From: Candidula unifasciata
Taxonomy: Eukaryota > Mollusca > Gastropoda > Stylommatophora > Geomitridae
Assembly (NCBI GenBank): GCA_905116865.2
Contig: CAJHNH020001574.1
Coordinates: forward strand, 62,001 to 126,000
Length of the DNA: 64,000 nucleotides
Direction of reading: 5' to 3'
The notes under the pieces are model-generated. The model was not told the origin of the DNA. It did not search any database and saw only the letters and a program-made list of their open reading frames with translations. The translations under genes and the position numbers were made by a program. Positions 1 to 13,700 of the stretch are shown here, piece after piece (within the stretch, counting starts at the first letter, position 1; each line of letters opens with the position of its first letter).

Positions 1-254
1 GCTGATTTCTTTGCCTGGCGTAGTTATATTATAGTCTATGCCCTTTGCTATATCCTGCAGCTTCTTCTTCTTTGTCTGTGTTCCATTTTGGAGAATATGC
101 CCTTAATCTATGCCCTCTGTATAGACCTGAAATTACCATGTTTTCTATGGAAGGGGGTGGTCAGTCTCATGCCAAACTTCCAGTCACCTTTTATGAGTGC
201 TTATTAAATAGCTGTGTTACCATTGTTTGCTTCATTTATTTAAAAAGATTTTTT

Positions 255-450
255 GAGGAGCGGCTGGCAGAGTGGTTAAACACTAAGCTCGCAAGCAGGA
301 GACTCTGTAAGGTTGGGTATTTTTTCTGTTGGGGGGCAAAATAAAATCCTCACCTGCACAATTGTGGCGACAGCACTAGCCATGTGACTGTAAATCTTTA
401 GGCTTATAGCCCCCCCCCCTTTTACAATGCAAAAGTGGTAATAAAGGCCG
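255..450 (+). mobile_element. tRNA-headed SINE, type 3
   Basis: Box A tggcagagtggttaaacac, box B-like aaggttgggta, then aaaataaaatcctcacctgc, ggcgacagcactagcc and gcaaaagtggta. An internal C tract interrupts the tail. Confidence 0.8.
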
Positions 451-659
451 TTATTGGCAGTGTTTTTTTCGGTGTTTTATGACTCCCAGATTACATAGGT
501 GAAGGTGACAGCATATTTAAAATTTAGTCATTAAAATGAAAGCTTTTCTGCAGAAAGTTTCTCTAAAACTGCATTAAAAAAAAAATAGTAATCCTGGCTT
601 CAATATTAAAATATTTCTGTTTGAAAACTGTCCTGGTCATATTCTAGCAGAGATTGCTG

Positions 660-910
660 AAGGAGAGACCCCTTCCACGCCCTCAAGGTCCAACAAGCAT
701 GTCATAAAAGTCTGCTAATAAGGGGTTTTCCTTTGGAGTCAGTGCATCTGTGAGGCGAGGAACCAGCAGTCTGCTTACAAATGAGTCATATCTGTAAAAT
801 GTATATGCACGCAAAACTCAAGTTCTGGAACAGGACTAAAGTACAGAAGTGGGCAAACAACCCAAACTTTCTGCCAGTTTACAGTAGGTGAATGTGTAAA
901 AGACAAAGAT
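660..910 (+). mobile_element. Head-shared repeat, form A
   Basis: Body copy: gaggcgaggaaccagcagtc, tcaagttctggaacaggact, tacagaagtgggcaaacaac. XPO4 region. Confidence 0.75.
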
Positions 911-1084
911 AACCAGTAATTATTGGTGGCTCAAACAGGTTAGGAATTTCATTGTTATTCCTCACTATCTATTCTCTGCTGTTTGCATCTTGCCTGACAA
1001 ACAGAACATTAAAAATTAGTGCATTTGAACTATGCACATCTGGCAGCATGGATTTTTATGAGTTATGTTCTTTTTTAACCTTTG

Positions 1085-1546
1085 TGTGTGTGTGTGTGTG
1101 TGTTCATAATTGGTTGTAAATACAAAAGTTGAAAGTATTGTACAAGTTTTTGTGTGCGTGGTCAAAATTTGTTGTAAATACAAGGTTGAAAGAATTCAAG
1201 TTTGTGTGTGTGTAGTCATCATTTGTTGTAAATACAAAGGTTGAAAGTATTGTAAAAGTTTGTGTGTGTGTAGTCATAATTTGTTGTAAATACAAAGGTT
1301 GAAAGTCTTGTGCAAGTTTGTGTGTGTGTGGTCATAATTTATTGTAAATACAAAGGTTGAAAGTATTGTACAAGTTTGTGTGTGTATGGTCATAATTTGT
1401 TGTAAATACAAAGGTTGAAAGTATTGTACAAGTTTTGTGTGTGTGTGGTCATAATTTGTTGTAAATACAAAGGTTGAAAGTATTTTACAAGTTTTTGTGT
1501 GTGTGGTCATAATTTGTTGTAAATACAAAGATTGAAAGTATTGTAC

Positions 1547-1548
<2 letters not shown>
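1085..1548 (+). repeat. 58-bp minisatellite, about 8 copies
   Basis: Unit contains ttgttgtaaatacaaaggtt, gaaagtattgtacaagttt and a gtgtgtgtg run. It begins at a (TG)n microsatellite, ends in a 25-base T tract, and stops 38 bp before an XPO4 exon. Antisense ORFs over it are repeat artefacts. Confidence 0.93.
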
Positions 1549-1577
<29 letters not shown>

Positions 1578-1586
1578 TGACTACAG

Positions 1587-1746
1587 GTTGATTGCAGCAG
1601 TGTTTAGGTTGTGTGAAGTTGAGAATCAAGCAGTGGATGCAAAACTGACTGACTTCCTGAGTCCTCAAGTGGGCAGCACAGTCATGTGGTTCCTGGAGAG
1701 GTGGTCTGATGCTTATGTTCTGCATGATGAGATGGATTATCTGGAG
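1587..1746 (+). CDS. XPO4: XPO4 exon a
   Basis: Reads LIAAVFRLCEVENQAVDAKL through MWFLERWSDAYVLHDEMDYLE. Acceptor gactacag follows a 25-base T tract, donor is GAG|gtaaga. It starts in phase 2 (one base completes a codon), so at least one more upstream exon exists outside the window. A 58-bp minisatellite ends 38 bp before it. Confidence 0.9.
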
Positions 1747-4700
1747 GTAAGATCAGTTACTGAGGAACAGCTGACTGAGCAGTTAAGAACCGCTGGGAGG
1801 TTTCGTAGGAGACCCAGGGGTTGTTAGTCTTTATCTTCAACAAGGTTATGGTTTTTTTCTGTTGAAGGCTAACCTGCACAGAGCAGGTGAAATATGGGAC
1901 ACAACAGAAGTTGAAATAGAGAAATTAGCCTTAGACACGCAGAAGATTGTTAGTTTTTTTTTTACTGCGGAAATATCAGAGACACTGAAAGGACTTTATA
2001 GGAAGCGAATAGAAGGGCCTGTTCCCGAGATCTCTTCCTGTTCTGACGCAGCAAGACATTCTAGGAGTAGAGGAAAGAAGAAGAAGAAGAAGCTTAATAC
2101 AAATACAAGATTATACTTGACAAAAGAAACAGCTGACTACCCGCAAGAGTATGTATGCAAAACTCAAGTAACTCAGTATTAAAAAATAATATAAACATCA
2201 GCACACATCTAGTAAAGTAAAGTAAAGGACTCTTTTCCACGCCTTTAGGCGTATATGGCATATAGGGCTAGACCTATATTTTATAGACCAATCAGCACAA
2301 GATGGGTGATGTGGTCAGCATCACGCCGGCTGCTTTTTACTTCCCAGAACTGCACCTGGAACCCACCCAAGGCTGGGTCGACCTGAGAGCCAAGGTCATT
2401 TTTGAAAAAAGTTGGGCTCCACCAGGGAGCAAACCCACGACCTTACGATCAGAAGGCGAGCGTCTAACCGCTTCGCCAGGGCGACTGCCTCATCACACAT
2501 CTGAATAATATAATTAATTAATTATCAGTTTTTCCTTTAACAATACCTGATAATGTAACTAGAATATTCTTGCACTGGAAACTCTAGATTTGAGAGAAGG
2601 GGAATGAGTACTTTTGAAGTTTAGAAAGCAAAGTAAGATAAGGCAACTTAAGCCCTTTCAACCCATGAATGCTTAAAAAAAGAAAGAAAGAACGAATGCA
2701 GAATGTCAGGGCTTTCTTGCTATTAAAATAGTGGTGTTTGCATGTTTGGTACAGGGTGTTTTTCTCCTGTTAAGTTTCAGTTGAAAATAAGCACTTTGGT
2801 TAATGGTGCTTGGCACATAAACTAAAATCCAGTCTCATTAAAAAATCTGGACCCTAAAAACAAACTTCCCATTCTAAACAGTTTATGATGTAGCTAGTCG
2901 TTATAATGTTTCCTTTGTTTGTTCCATTTAGATGAGTTTAGCATTAGCCACTGCCTTCGGCATGGACACAGAAGGAGTTCGATGGACAGTGAATTTCATG
3001 CTGCAGAAGATTGTCACCACCATGTCTGTATGGTCATCTGAGCCAGGGCTTATCACTGATACACTGAAACTTCTCACAGATTTGTCTGAACAGAGTTCTA
3101 GGTATGTATAGTCTCTGTTATAAATGTTTTTTCAGCTGGGTGTTAAACAGGTGACACTAAGAGTTGCTTAAGAAAAAACAGAATTTCCCAGATATTGTTT
3201 GCAGTCTGATTTTGTCAAATGAGGTGACATAGAGTTTTAAGAGCTATTTAGAGCGAACCTTTGATACACTGAAGTGAAACATATGGACAGAAGTTCTTTG
3301 TTTTTCTTCTTGTAATTGCTTCCTTTATTTACACTGATAGACAAGTTCTTGCGATAAAATTGATAATTTGTATGTGTGTGTCAATGCCTCTTTAGTTCTT
3401 CTTCTTCTTTGCATTAACCAGCTGTAAACTTGATGGAAAGTTATAGTTGTTTGTCCACTTTTAGACTTTTAGTCTTGCTACAGAACTTAAGTTTTGCATG
3501 CACATCCATTTTACTGATCTTGTTCATTTATGTGCAGATTGTTGGTTCTTCTCCGCTCAGACAGATGCGCTCCAACTTCAGGTGCTGCGACTTCAAAAGA
3601 AGCACTTCTGATTAGTTGACTTTTACAATATGCTGGTTAAGGGGGCAGTCGGTCTATTCTTTTCCCCCCACATTGGAGCCACATGGGGAACTTTTTAGTT
3701 TCATACAACGTTGAGTATGGTGTTGACTCATTTGGTGGGCCAGTATTCTATTCTTATTGGCCTGTACAAGGGACAGTCTGCATTACCTGTTCTGAAGCTC
3801 ACAGGGGTGAACTACTCAGAGGAAGCCATGTATGCATAAGCTAGTCAAGTTTTTGTGTGCCCTGTCCTGAGGAGTAGAATGATGACCGACGTGTTCATGT
3901 CGGCCAAGTAAGTATTAGTCATAGCTGGCCTGATTCTGTTCACTTCTGATGGTCCCTTTCTTCTTAAAGTATTTTACTGCATAATCTTCCTGGTCACATT
4001 CTCCTTCTTTCTTAGCAAGTTTATCTACAGTTTCATTTCCTGGTATACCACAGTGGGTTGCTGTATATGCATGTATCTATGACAGTTCAGTATAGTTTTT
4101 CAAGATCATACTAAGAGCAGCTGATCATTTTTGAAGGTCACTGGACTCATCTCCATCTGAACAGAAGTGAATACTAGGTCTTATATCCCAGCAGTTATTT
4201 GCCATGTGTGCATTCCAGCATGGCTGTCGGACAAGACTGAGCACTTTAAGTCTTCCGTGGTGCCCCATAGTTTTTGATTGGCCACACCTGAAGGAGAAGA
4301 TCTTTCATTGAGACCAATTTTATATAGTTTTGTCTCTTTCTTTTTTCACCCCTTGCGCATCCAAGAGCATTATTTTTATTCTGTGCCCCGGCCTTTTCTG
4401 GTTATCTCAGAAGAGTCCATATATGTTTTCTGTTATTTTGGGTAGACCTCTTTGAGGCATAAGACCTGGCATTGCTCCTAACTGGCCATAAGTGAGTTGG
4501 ACTAAGAGTTGGGAACCAAATAACTTGGACCATTCTGGAAGATGGGCTGTCCCACTATTGTTCTTTATCTGACATCCTGGACATCATCTTTAACAGTCAG
4601 CAGGTCCTTTGCAGAACATCGCTGTCGCCACGACATGCCTGAAAAGTCTTTCTTGGCTAAGCCAGTTCTCCAGCTCTATGTGCTTTCACAGCCCTCTGGG

Positions 4701-7700
4701 GTGAATGGAGGAATGTCGCTGTAGCTACGGAGTTATGTGCGGACGGCGACACAGGCGGACAGTTTCTTATCAGCTGTCTGTACTGGTGGCCGTGCACTTA
4801 AGGTTTATAACTGTGTGCAGTGACGCTGGTTCACATCTCCCGACTTTACCTTCACCTTTGCTTTCACAGCCAATGCATCTTCAGTGTCTTGTATCCACAT
4901 CTGTGGAGCCCTGCCTCTGCCTCGTTTTCTGGAAACTATTCTCCATCGGCTAAAATACCTCGACTTTCAGAATAGGATGCTGTTTATGAGCCAATTCTCC
5001 TCGATGCACATCCTGAACACTTTGTGAAAATTTAAGTGCAGAAATATGGTTTTATAGAAGAATGACTACACTAAGCACATACAGAAAGTATTTTGAAGAT
5101 GTCTTGAAGGAAATTAACTCACAAAGAGAACTGAGCACCCACATTAGAAGACAAAATATATATTCTTTGGGAACATTGTAAGAAGGAGAAAAGTGGAGTA
5201 CACAGTGACAGCGGGAAAGTTGAAGGGTAAGAGAAGGAAAGGGACACTAAGAGAGAACATATTGAACAGTCTGGCAGCAAGTAAATAAATGTGAAAATGT
5301 TATAATTGGAAGTGTGTCTCTATTTGTCAGCATGCTTTTTTTCCAGGGCAATGTATCTGAGTCAATCAGAAGTGTTGTGGAACCTGGCAAGGCTGGAGTC
5401 ACGCCAGGAACCTCCTGTCTCCACATTGTCACCTGATGCTCGCAGACAGTTTATGAAAGCTATGGTGTTGGTGGGCTGCAGTATTAAGGATTCTGCACAA
5501 GAGGAGCAGTACTGGAAACTGGTGAGACTGGTTTTGCTTAGTTCAGTGGTCTTAAACCTGGGAGGCACAAGAAAGTTTAAAATTTTGCTTGCAATGATCT
5601 GTTATACTGATATATATTTTTAAAAAATCTATATAAATAAAATATTTGTAACACTTTTTATTAAAAGAAAAGTGTAGGACATTTTTTGTTTTAATGTGCA
5701 GTTTATACATCTAGCTCCTTCTTTTTAATCACATTTAAAAAAACTGTCGTATATTCTGGTTTGAGGTTTGAACAACGGATCAACATCATGGCACATGGGT
5801 GGTAACCCATAAGTGCTCCGTTCTTTCTTCTGACTCAAATCTGTCAGAAGAAGCTCAGCACAGCGCACAGGCTCTGTAGCACCAGCAAAGATCCTGAAAT
5901 ACTTTGGGTAAATTTTTTAACTCCAAATTTTTGCCTGGGCAGCGCCGTTAGGCTACTCTTTTCGATTTCCAACTGCCAAGGGATTGTTTTAACGTGCGCA
6001 GCAATGCACATGGGCGTCGGATCTCACTACCCAGAGACCAGGGAGAATTAATAGAAGTCCAAGCCCACATAAAAAAATCCCAGCCCTTACTGTGGGTTGA
6101 ACCCGGAACCACTAGCACCCGAGGCGGACACCATGCCTTAAGACCATGCAGCCCCCCCCCCCCCCCCATATACCATATATTCTTGGAAAAGGGACAGGGT
6201 GCCACGTGATAAAGGTAGAAAACTACTGGCTTAGTTCCTGTAATCCTGTCTCCATGTTACCCTGTTTTGATTATAGTATCCTTGTTTTGTAGTGGCTAAT
6301 GCATATTTCTAACATATAAGGCTGGCTAATTCATTCTATAGAAAGCTTTTGCTGCAAAAGCCCACCAGTCATGAACAAATTCACAATGAACTTTGGACGA
6401 GATGAATAGAGGACCTGTGTTCTATTAAAAAAAATACCCTTTTCCACGCCTTTAGGCGTTTTGGGAATATATGGTTAGATCTATATTTGAATAGACCAAT
6501 TGGCACTATGTGCTCCATTGGAGAAGAGAAAAAAAAAAACATATTCAAAGGTAAAATGACCGACTTAACTGCAGCAACCCTAGGGATCTGGCGCACAAAA
6601 TCAGAGTTCAAGTTCACACAGCCATCAGGGCATATGGCAAGTTTGCCTCAGAGACCCATGTAAGATGAAAGGCTGGGGGGGGGGGGGGGGCAGCAGCAGC
6701 GGTAGTGGTAGTTGGAGGAGTTTATTCAGCGAAGTGCTGTTGTCATTTGTAGGTGACAGGTTTTTCCCATGATATGGTAACTATAGATTTGGAATTTAAA
6801 TTGTCTAGTGTGTCCGTCTATCTTTCTGTTTATTTCTACGAGTGCTCATCAATTGTTATATATATATACACACAAGCATGCGAGCACACACAATGTTAAA
6901 CGGCCTCAAGTGTTCCCCATCTTTTTAATTCTATATTGTAGGAGAAGGAGATTTGGGAAGCTTAATATGTGATGTTTTACATTTTTTATTTGCAGCTGCT
7001 TCATTCTAACTATGAGCGGTTCCTGCATGTGGTTGAGTCTGAAGGATTCAAATCTGGCAAGGAGGGAAGCAGGCAGCAATTTCTCTACCTGTTGGAGTCT
7101 TTGATTGGTGTAGCCACAGCCACACAGAATTCCATAGCCACCAAGATGTTTCAGGTAACATCATCGTCATCTCTCATCAGGTGATGTTTCAGGTAACATC
7201 ATCATCATCTCTCATCAGGTGCTTTGCTGACTGACTTGGGTGATCATGTCTTTTCACAGTACCAGCTTTCTTCTGCCATGCATCAGTCATTATATGGCAT
7301 TGGCATGCTAGTAAGCATGGTTGGTCATAGTTTATCATCTTAGGGCTATGTTCTTGTCATTATTGTGCTATGTATAAAATTTTCCACTTATTTATAAATC
7401 TGAATTCTCCTTGCTGTTTCCCCTATTAAGCTTGCTCGCTGTCATTTAGTTTTCTTGATTATTTCACACACCAGCACAGTAAACATTATATGTCTAGTGA
7501 CATATTTTTTTCCAAGGAAGTTGATACGTTTAACTACTTGGATCGCCCGGCTCTCTAGCGTAGTTGGCTAAACCGGATTGCGTGGTGACCGGGTGACGAA
7601 CTCCTTGTGGTCCGAGTTCATTCCCGGGGGTAGGCAGAAAAGATACATTTCTCCCAGTTTCACGGTATTTACAATGGAATCAAGGCCAAAAGGTTGCGAT

Positions 7701-10700
7701 ATCCATAATACCGAGCCAAAGGGTTAACAACTCATGGCTTCTGGATACTAAAACAAACAAACTACTTGGATACCCTAATAGCAGCAGATGGAAGATGTAC
7801 AAAATAAGTTAAATGATGAATAGCTCAAGAAAAGGCAGAATTTTACAAAATGATGAATATTCTATTTAATTTTTCTTTGCCAGTTGAGAAAGAGAATTCT
7901 CAAGAGTTATTTAATTCTATCCTAATATCCGGTAATAAATTATTGATGGTTAGCCACTTAGTGAAAAATTGTGTGGAAGCGGTGGAGAAATGGTTTTAAA
8001 GAAAAATTATGAGAATACCATGGATGATAAAAATACAGTTTGAAATTTCTTTAAATCATTATAATTCATTAGTACAAGAAAATGAATTTTTCTATGCATA
8101 CGGAAATAGTCACTAAATACAAACAGAGCAAAAATTAACTGCTTTCCTTCTCTTTGATCAATAATAAACATGGTTTTGTTGACCTGACCACATCCAGGAA
8201 AATGCCATATTAATATTATAAGATTATTATATCACACTTGATGCAAAAATAAAAATAAAAATGTGATTTATAACAATATTTAACCATCCCTTTCCCTTTT
8301 TTTTAAAATCTGAAATTGTGTGTGTGGCATATATAGTCATAACCAACATGTCTATACAGTATTAAATTGTAGCCAGTATCAAAGTTGTTATGTAGGCCAC
8401 TGCCCAAAGACTTCACTGATTTTCAAGTTTGATGCAATGTATTGATGGTCAAGACATCTGAACCCTGTAAAAGGACTTTCATCTGTAAGGACAAAAGATA
8501 TTCCTCACGGCTGTACAAAAGTTCCATCATTGCAAGGACTGCATACAAAGCGTTCCAACTCTCTCAGAACTGAGAAACCAGAAATGTGTGACTACTTAAG
8601 TGGCGACTAATTCGTAGAGAGTTAATACCACAAGAGAGATTAAATTTTCAGTAACGATTTGATCTATTTTATTAGATTTAGGATCCGAAAACACTTTAGG
8701 TAGATTTTTAACTCCGCATTTTGCCTGGTCAGCACCATTAGGCTACTCTTTATCGATTTCCAACTACCAAGGGATTTTTTTAGGTGCGCAGCAATACACA
8801 CGAGCGCCCAATTTTACTACCCAGAGACCAGGGGAAATTACTTGAAGTCTGCGTGAAAAAATACCAGCCTTTACCGAGGCTTGAACCTGGGACCTTCAGC
8901 ACTCGAAGCAGACGCCAGGCCTAAAGACCTTCAAATAATTCCTAAGTGGGTTCTGTGGATGGCGACTGATTAGGGATCTTTCCTTGAAGCCATAGTGCTT
9001 CTGCTTGAGAGACAAGAAACCCAAACTCTGCATACAAATAAGCCAGATCTGTGAAACAGATTGCATACAGAACTCAAGTTCTGGAATAGGACCAAAGTCC
9101 AGAAGTGGATAAACAACCAGAACTTTCCACCACAATTTACAGCTGGTGAACTAAGAAGAAGAAGATATACATTTAAGACAAACAAAAATGTAGCTGTGAT
9201 CTGTCCTAGAATCTTCCAGTACTTGGATCATTTGTGTGTTTCAGTTTATGGCTCCGCTGCTGAGACATGTGGTCAAGGCCATTGATATCCATCATAATTA
9301 TGCAGACGTTGTAACCACAAGCTTTGAACTGTTTTCTGAAGTTGTGGCCAAGATGCTACCATTCCTCAATACTGTAAGTAGTCTTTTGTCCTTTTTCTTC
9401 TTCTTCAAATCATACACTGTTGAACCATGTTTTAGGACAACTAGTCCCCCTGTTACAGCATAAGACAATCTCAGTTAGCCCAGAGAAACATTTAATACAA
9501 AGCATATTAAGCAGAATTAGTAACCATGGAAATGAGAAGCTGCAGGACCGACCAGAAGAGATAAAAATTAAGATTAAGGTCATAAGAGAAAAAGTCAGCA
9601 CAGAAACAGTTCTAAATTACTTACAGAGACAGCTAATATTGCCCACTTCAAGAAAAATGCCTTGTGACATCATACCATACAAGCATACACTAACAGGCAA
9701 GACATCAACCTGGCTGCTTCTAGATACTAAGATAAGTGAATTTGTGCATTTTTGTGGTATTGTCTGATTTATGTATGTGCTGATAAAGGCTTCATAGCTG
9801 CAACGTTCACGTTTTGTTTGTGTTTGTTATATTGGGAAGCTTGCTGATAGACTTTTTGTTCAGTTTTATCCCTTTCTTGATATACTAAAAGAAGAGAAGA
9901 CGTAGAGCATGAGGTAAACAGAGCAAGATTGAAATATAACATCATAGACACTCTACAGCAGCACAAGGTCGAGGCAGACAGAAGTGGAAGAAGCAGAACC
10001 TTATATCTCCCTCAACGCCTGAAGCGGTAAAAGAGGAAATGAAGACGAAGATGCACTGTTAACTGTAGGATCTTTTTGACCTGCTCACTGGATTGCCAAG
10101 ACTGGCCCAGATTTAAATTTCTGATAGTCGGAGGTTTTTTTCTTGTTCTTGTTGATCATAGCCTGTGCAACACCTTGTACGGATGTGGAAGGTAGGAGAA
10201 GCCATCAGACTATTATCTGAAGAATCATCAATGGAAAGTCACAGTATTTGTATTATGCCTCTGGAAATAAGGCAGGACTGTTGATATGAAAGTGTGATGA
10301 AACACACACGTATAAAGCAGTAGCTTGGTGAAAGGAAAGTCACACAGACAGTAGGCAGATGTTTCAACCAGTCTTTACCTTCTAACAGTAATTAAGAAGA
10401 ACCAGAAGAATGCTTTACTGTAGATTGAAAAAAAATAATTCCTATTAGTTTTTCATCTGAGTTGTTTCTTTTTTCCTCTGTGATTTCGATTCTTTATTGT
10501 GAGATCGTTGTGTTTTATTTTGTTTGTTTAGTAAATTATTATATTGAATCCAGAAAGACATTCTGTCATTTCCTGACACTTGAATCATCATTTTTTTCTA
10601 AGGTGGGTTCAGAGACCCATATTTACAGTTGTGGCCAGAGTTGATTATTATTTCTTCTTCTTCACATTTACCGGCGGAAAGGTCTGGTTGTTCATTCACT

Positions 10701-13700
10701 TCTGAACTCTAGTCCTGTTCCAGAAACTGAGTGTTTGCGTGCTCATCTGTTTCACACATCTGACTCATTTGCATGCAAACTGTTGGTTTCTTGCCTCTCA
10801 GGCAGATGTACTCCGATTTACTCCCTGTGTGGGTTCAGAGACCCACATTTACAGTTGGGGTCAAAGCTGATTATTGATTAATTCTCGGCAGACTCTAATG
10901 CAAGTAGCTCCTCATGTGGGTTCCTGTGCCCCTGGGGAAAATGAGAAGTGATTGTAAGGGATGGGGGTCCTACCTGTCTCTGAACAAGCATATCATAAAT
11001 GGTGTTGGGTATCGCATGGTTTTACAGAAATTGTTCATATGTATTTTTTTTTTTTAAATATCCAGAAACCATAAGTTGTTAACCCTTTGGCTTGGTACTA
11101 TGGATATCGCAACCCTTCGGCCTTAATTCCATGATAGATACTGTAAATCTGGGCAAAATGTGACTTTTCTGCCAACCCCTGGTGTGAACCCGTACCACAA
11201 GTTGCTGCGAAGTCAGGTTTGACCAACTATGCTAGCGGGCAGGGCAGTGTTCATATTATATGTATAAGTAACCACATGAAAAACAAATGAGTATATCACT
11301 TTCACAGAGCTAAATACTTCATGCCATATTTCTGAAGAATGCTCTGACCAGATGTAAAATGTATTAGAATATATAACATGTTGGGTGGGATTCACAGAGA
11401 GCTAATCACATATTATGCTTTGCTTAGGACTGAAAGAATAAGAGTGAAAGTGAAAGAAGAATCATTTCTATGAAAAAAGGTATGTGTTTTCCCCTGTACT
11501 GTAAATTTAATCTTTATTTTTTATAGGCTTATTCCCAGTCACTTTATCAACTGTGTCTCGCAGCCATCCAGACGTTTGCCAGACATAATTTTGGTGAGTG
11601 TTTAGTAAGAGGTATGTTAGTCACTTCTTGATTACTGAATATGTACATATGCTTGGCACATTTCATGTTATCTCATCAGAGGCAGACTAGTAGTAGAGCA
11701 CACACAAATATTGTCTTTCGATTGTTTCATTGTATATTTTACCACCACAGTCTTAGATTAACCATACACGTTCTTTCTGTTTGCATGATACCGTACTGCC
11801 CATGCATACTGCAGATACGTCAGTATGTTATGTATAATAAAATACCTGGAAAGCACAAAATCTTTTAATCACATATCTGGAGTCTAGCAGAAGATATGCA
11901 TTACAAGAATTTGTCTTCACATGTTTTTTTCTGTTCCCTAGAATATTCATGCATTAGTGTGTAGTATATTTCATAATGTGTTCTGCTCGTTTATTTCCCA
12001 GCCGTCTTTCCATTCTTCCACTGGCACCTGCATTGAAATTAGTATTATAATGTTTTTCCTACAGATACACTAGTTTTTTTTTAACAGGTGAAGTTGCAAT
12101 AGGCGTGCTGTTAGAACACTAATACTTAATGTTTTGCTAACAGTTGTTTTTGAAAATACTCAAAAGCCAGGTGAAAAGTCTACTATAGCCATCTCTGACT
12201 GTTAATCTATAGGTACCTTGAATAGCTGCAAAGGACCTGCATCACCAGAATTGTGGCACTGGGATATCAGGATTAGATTACTGGTTACTGATTCATAACA
12301 GTAATCTGTCATGTATAGACAACTCAGCAGAATTGGGATCAACAAATTATTAATTTTGCTCTTAGAGAATATTTTAGTGTTCCCTTGTTTAATGTTGAAT
12401 GTTGCTGAGCAGAGTAAGATGTTGATGGTCCTTCTCCCTTACCCCAGTGAATCCCAACAGTTGCATATCGTGTTCTCTTATCTGTTTAATTCTACCACAC
12501 CATGTTGAACAAATCTGGTTAATTCCACTTATATACTGAGTCTTGTTGAAAATACTGCTCTCAGTACTTGTTTAAAAAAAAAATATAATTGTTATCTTTC
12601 CTCTTGAGCATCTGCCCTGATATCTTTTGATATAGAGTTAAAATTGCCAGATGTACATCTTTCTATTAGTGGCACACGTTTGAAAACACCATTCCTTTTG
12701 CAGGTCGGCAGTGCCTCTCTGCAGAAGATGAACAAGAAACCAAATTTAGAGACATCATTCTGATAATGGAAATGCTGACCAATCTCATGTCAAAGGATCT
12801 ATTGGACTTCAGCAAAGGTGGTATTAATCGTTCTTGTTACTTGGGGTATGAGTTGGATCATCTTCACTGCACACTGGACACATCCGTAGGCGCTCAGATT
12901 CCCCCTTCAACATATTCATCAGTGTCACGCAGTTAATTGTGCGAGCCCTGTGCTGGTTGACAAGACTTCCTGTGCATCTGGTGTGCCTCTCATGCTTGGC
13001 TGTGCCGATCTTTACTACCAATTCATATATTCTTAGCAGTGATGCCTTGTCACTGACAAGTGTGCAGACCTCAGCTGCAAATTCTGCTCCAGACAACTCC
13101 TATCAAGTGTGATGACACAGAAGAAAGTGCGATTGACCGCTTTAGGCACTGGTATCCATACCTCACCAGGATGGATGTTTGTAAGACTGCAGACCTGCTT
13201 GATATCATCCTCTGTTCTACCCAGTTATGATTTGCACCTATTTAGTCTGTTACCCTTTTTCAGGGTGCTTTAGATCGGAGCTTATCTCCGGGTATACATG
13301 AGCCCTCCAAATCTTAATTCTGTTTTTCATGGTAGGAAGTCAAGAAGATCTGAGTATAGCTGACAATGAGAATGGCTAAAGCATATTCGATAGAAGAAAG
13401 AACAATTCCCTGGAGCAGAAGCAGTCTGTCCTTAGTATTGGCGGCTGCCAGGACTTATTAAAAGGCCTTTGCATGTTTTTATTACATGGTTAACATGTTC
13501 TTTAAAGAACAGACTGTGATCAAACCTCATTCTGAGATATGTCATTGATTTTGTTGTTGTCAAAGCTTCATTGCTGCTTTCCACTGCCTTCACTATATGC
13601 GTATTCAAGGACAACCACATTACTGAGGCCTTTTAAGGGTTGACCTGTGCATTATAGTTTACACACCAGGAGGAGATTTGATTAAGTTCACTTTGCATTG

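Noticed and set aside
1862..2182. A 106-codon ORF as an alternative XPO4 exon.
   Set aside because: No family similarity and no acceptor/donor pair that keeps phase between exons a and b.
7545..7640. A tRNA gene (good A and B boxes).
   Set aside because: No convincing cloverleaf or anticodon arm; a SINE body and tail follow, and a second copy exists at 11062-11245. The same reasoning applies to the other tRNA-like heads.
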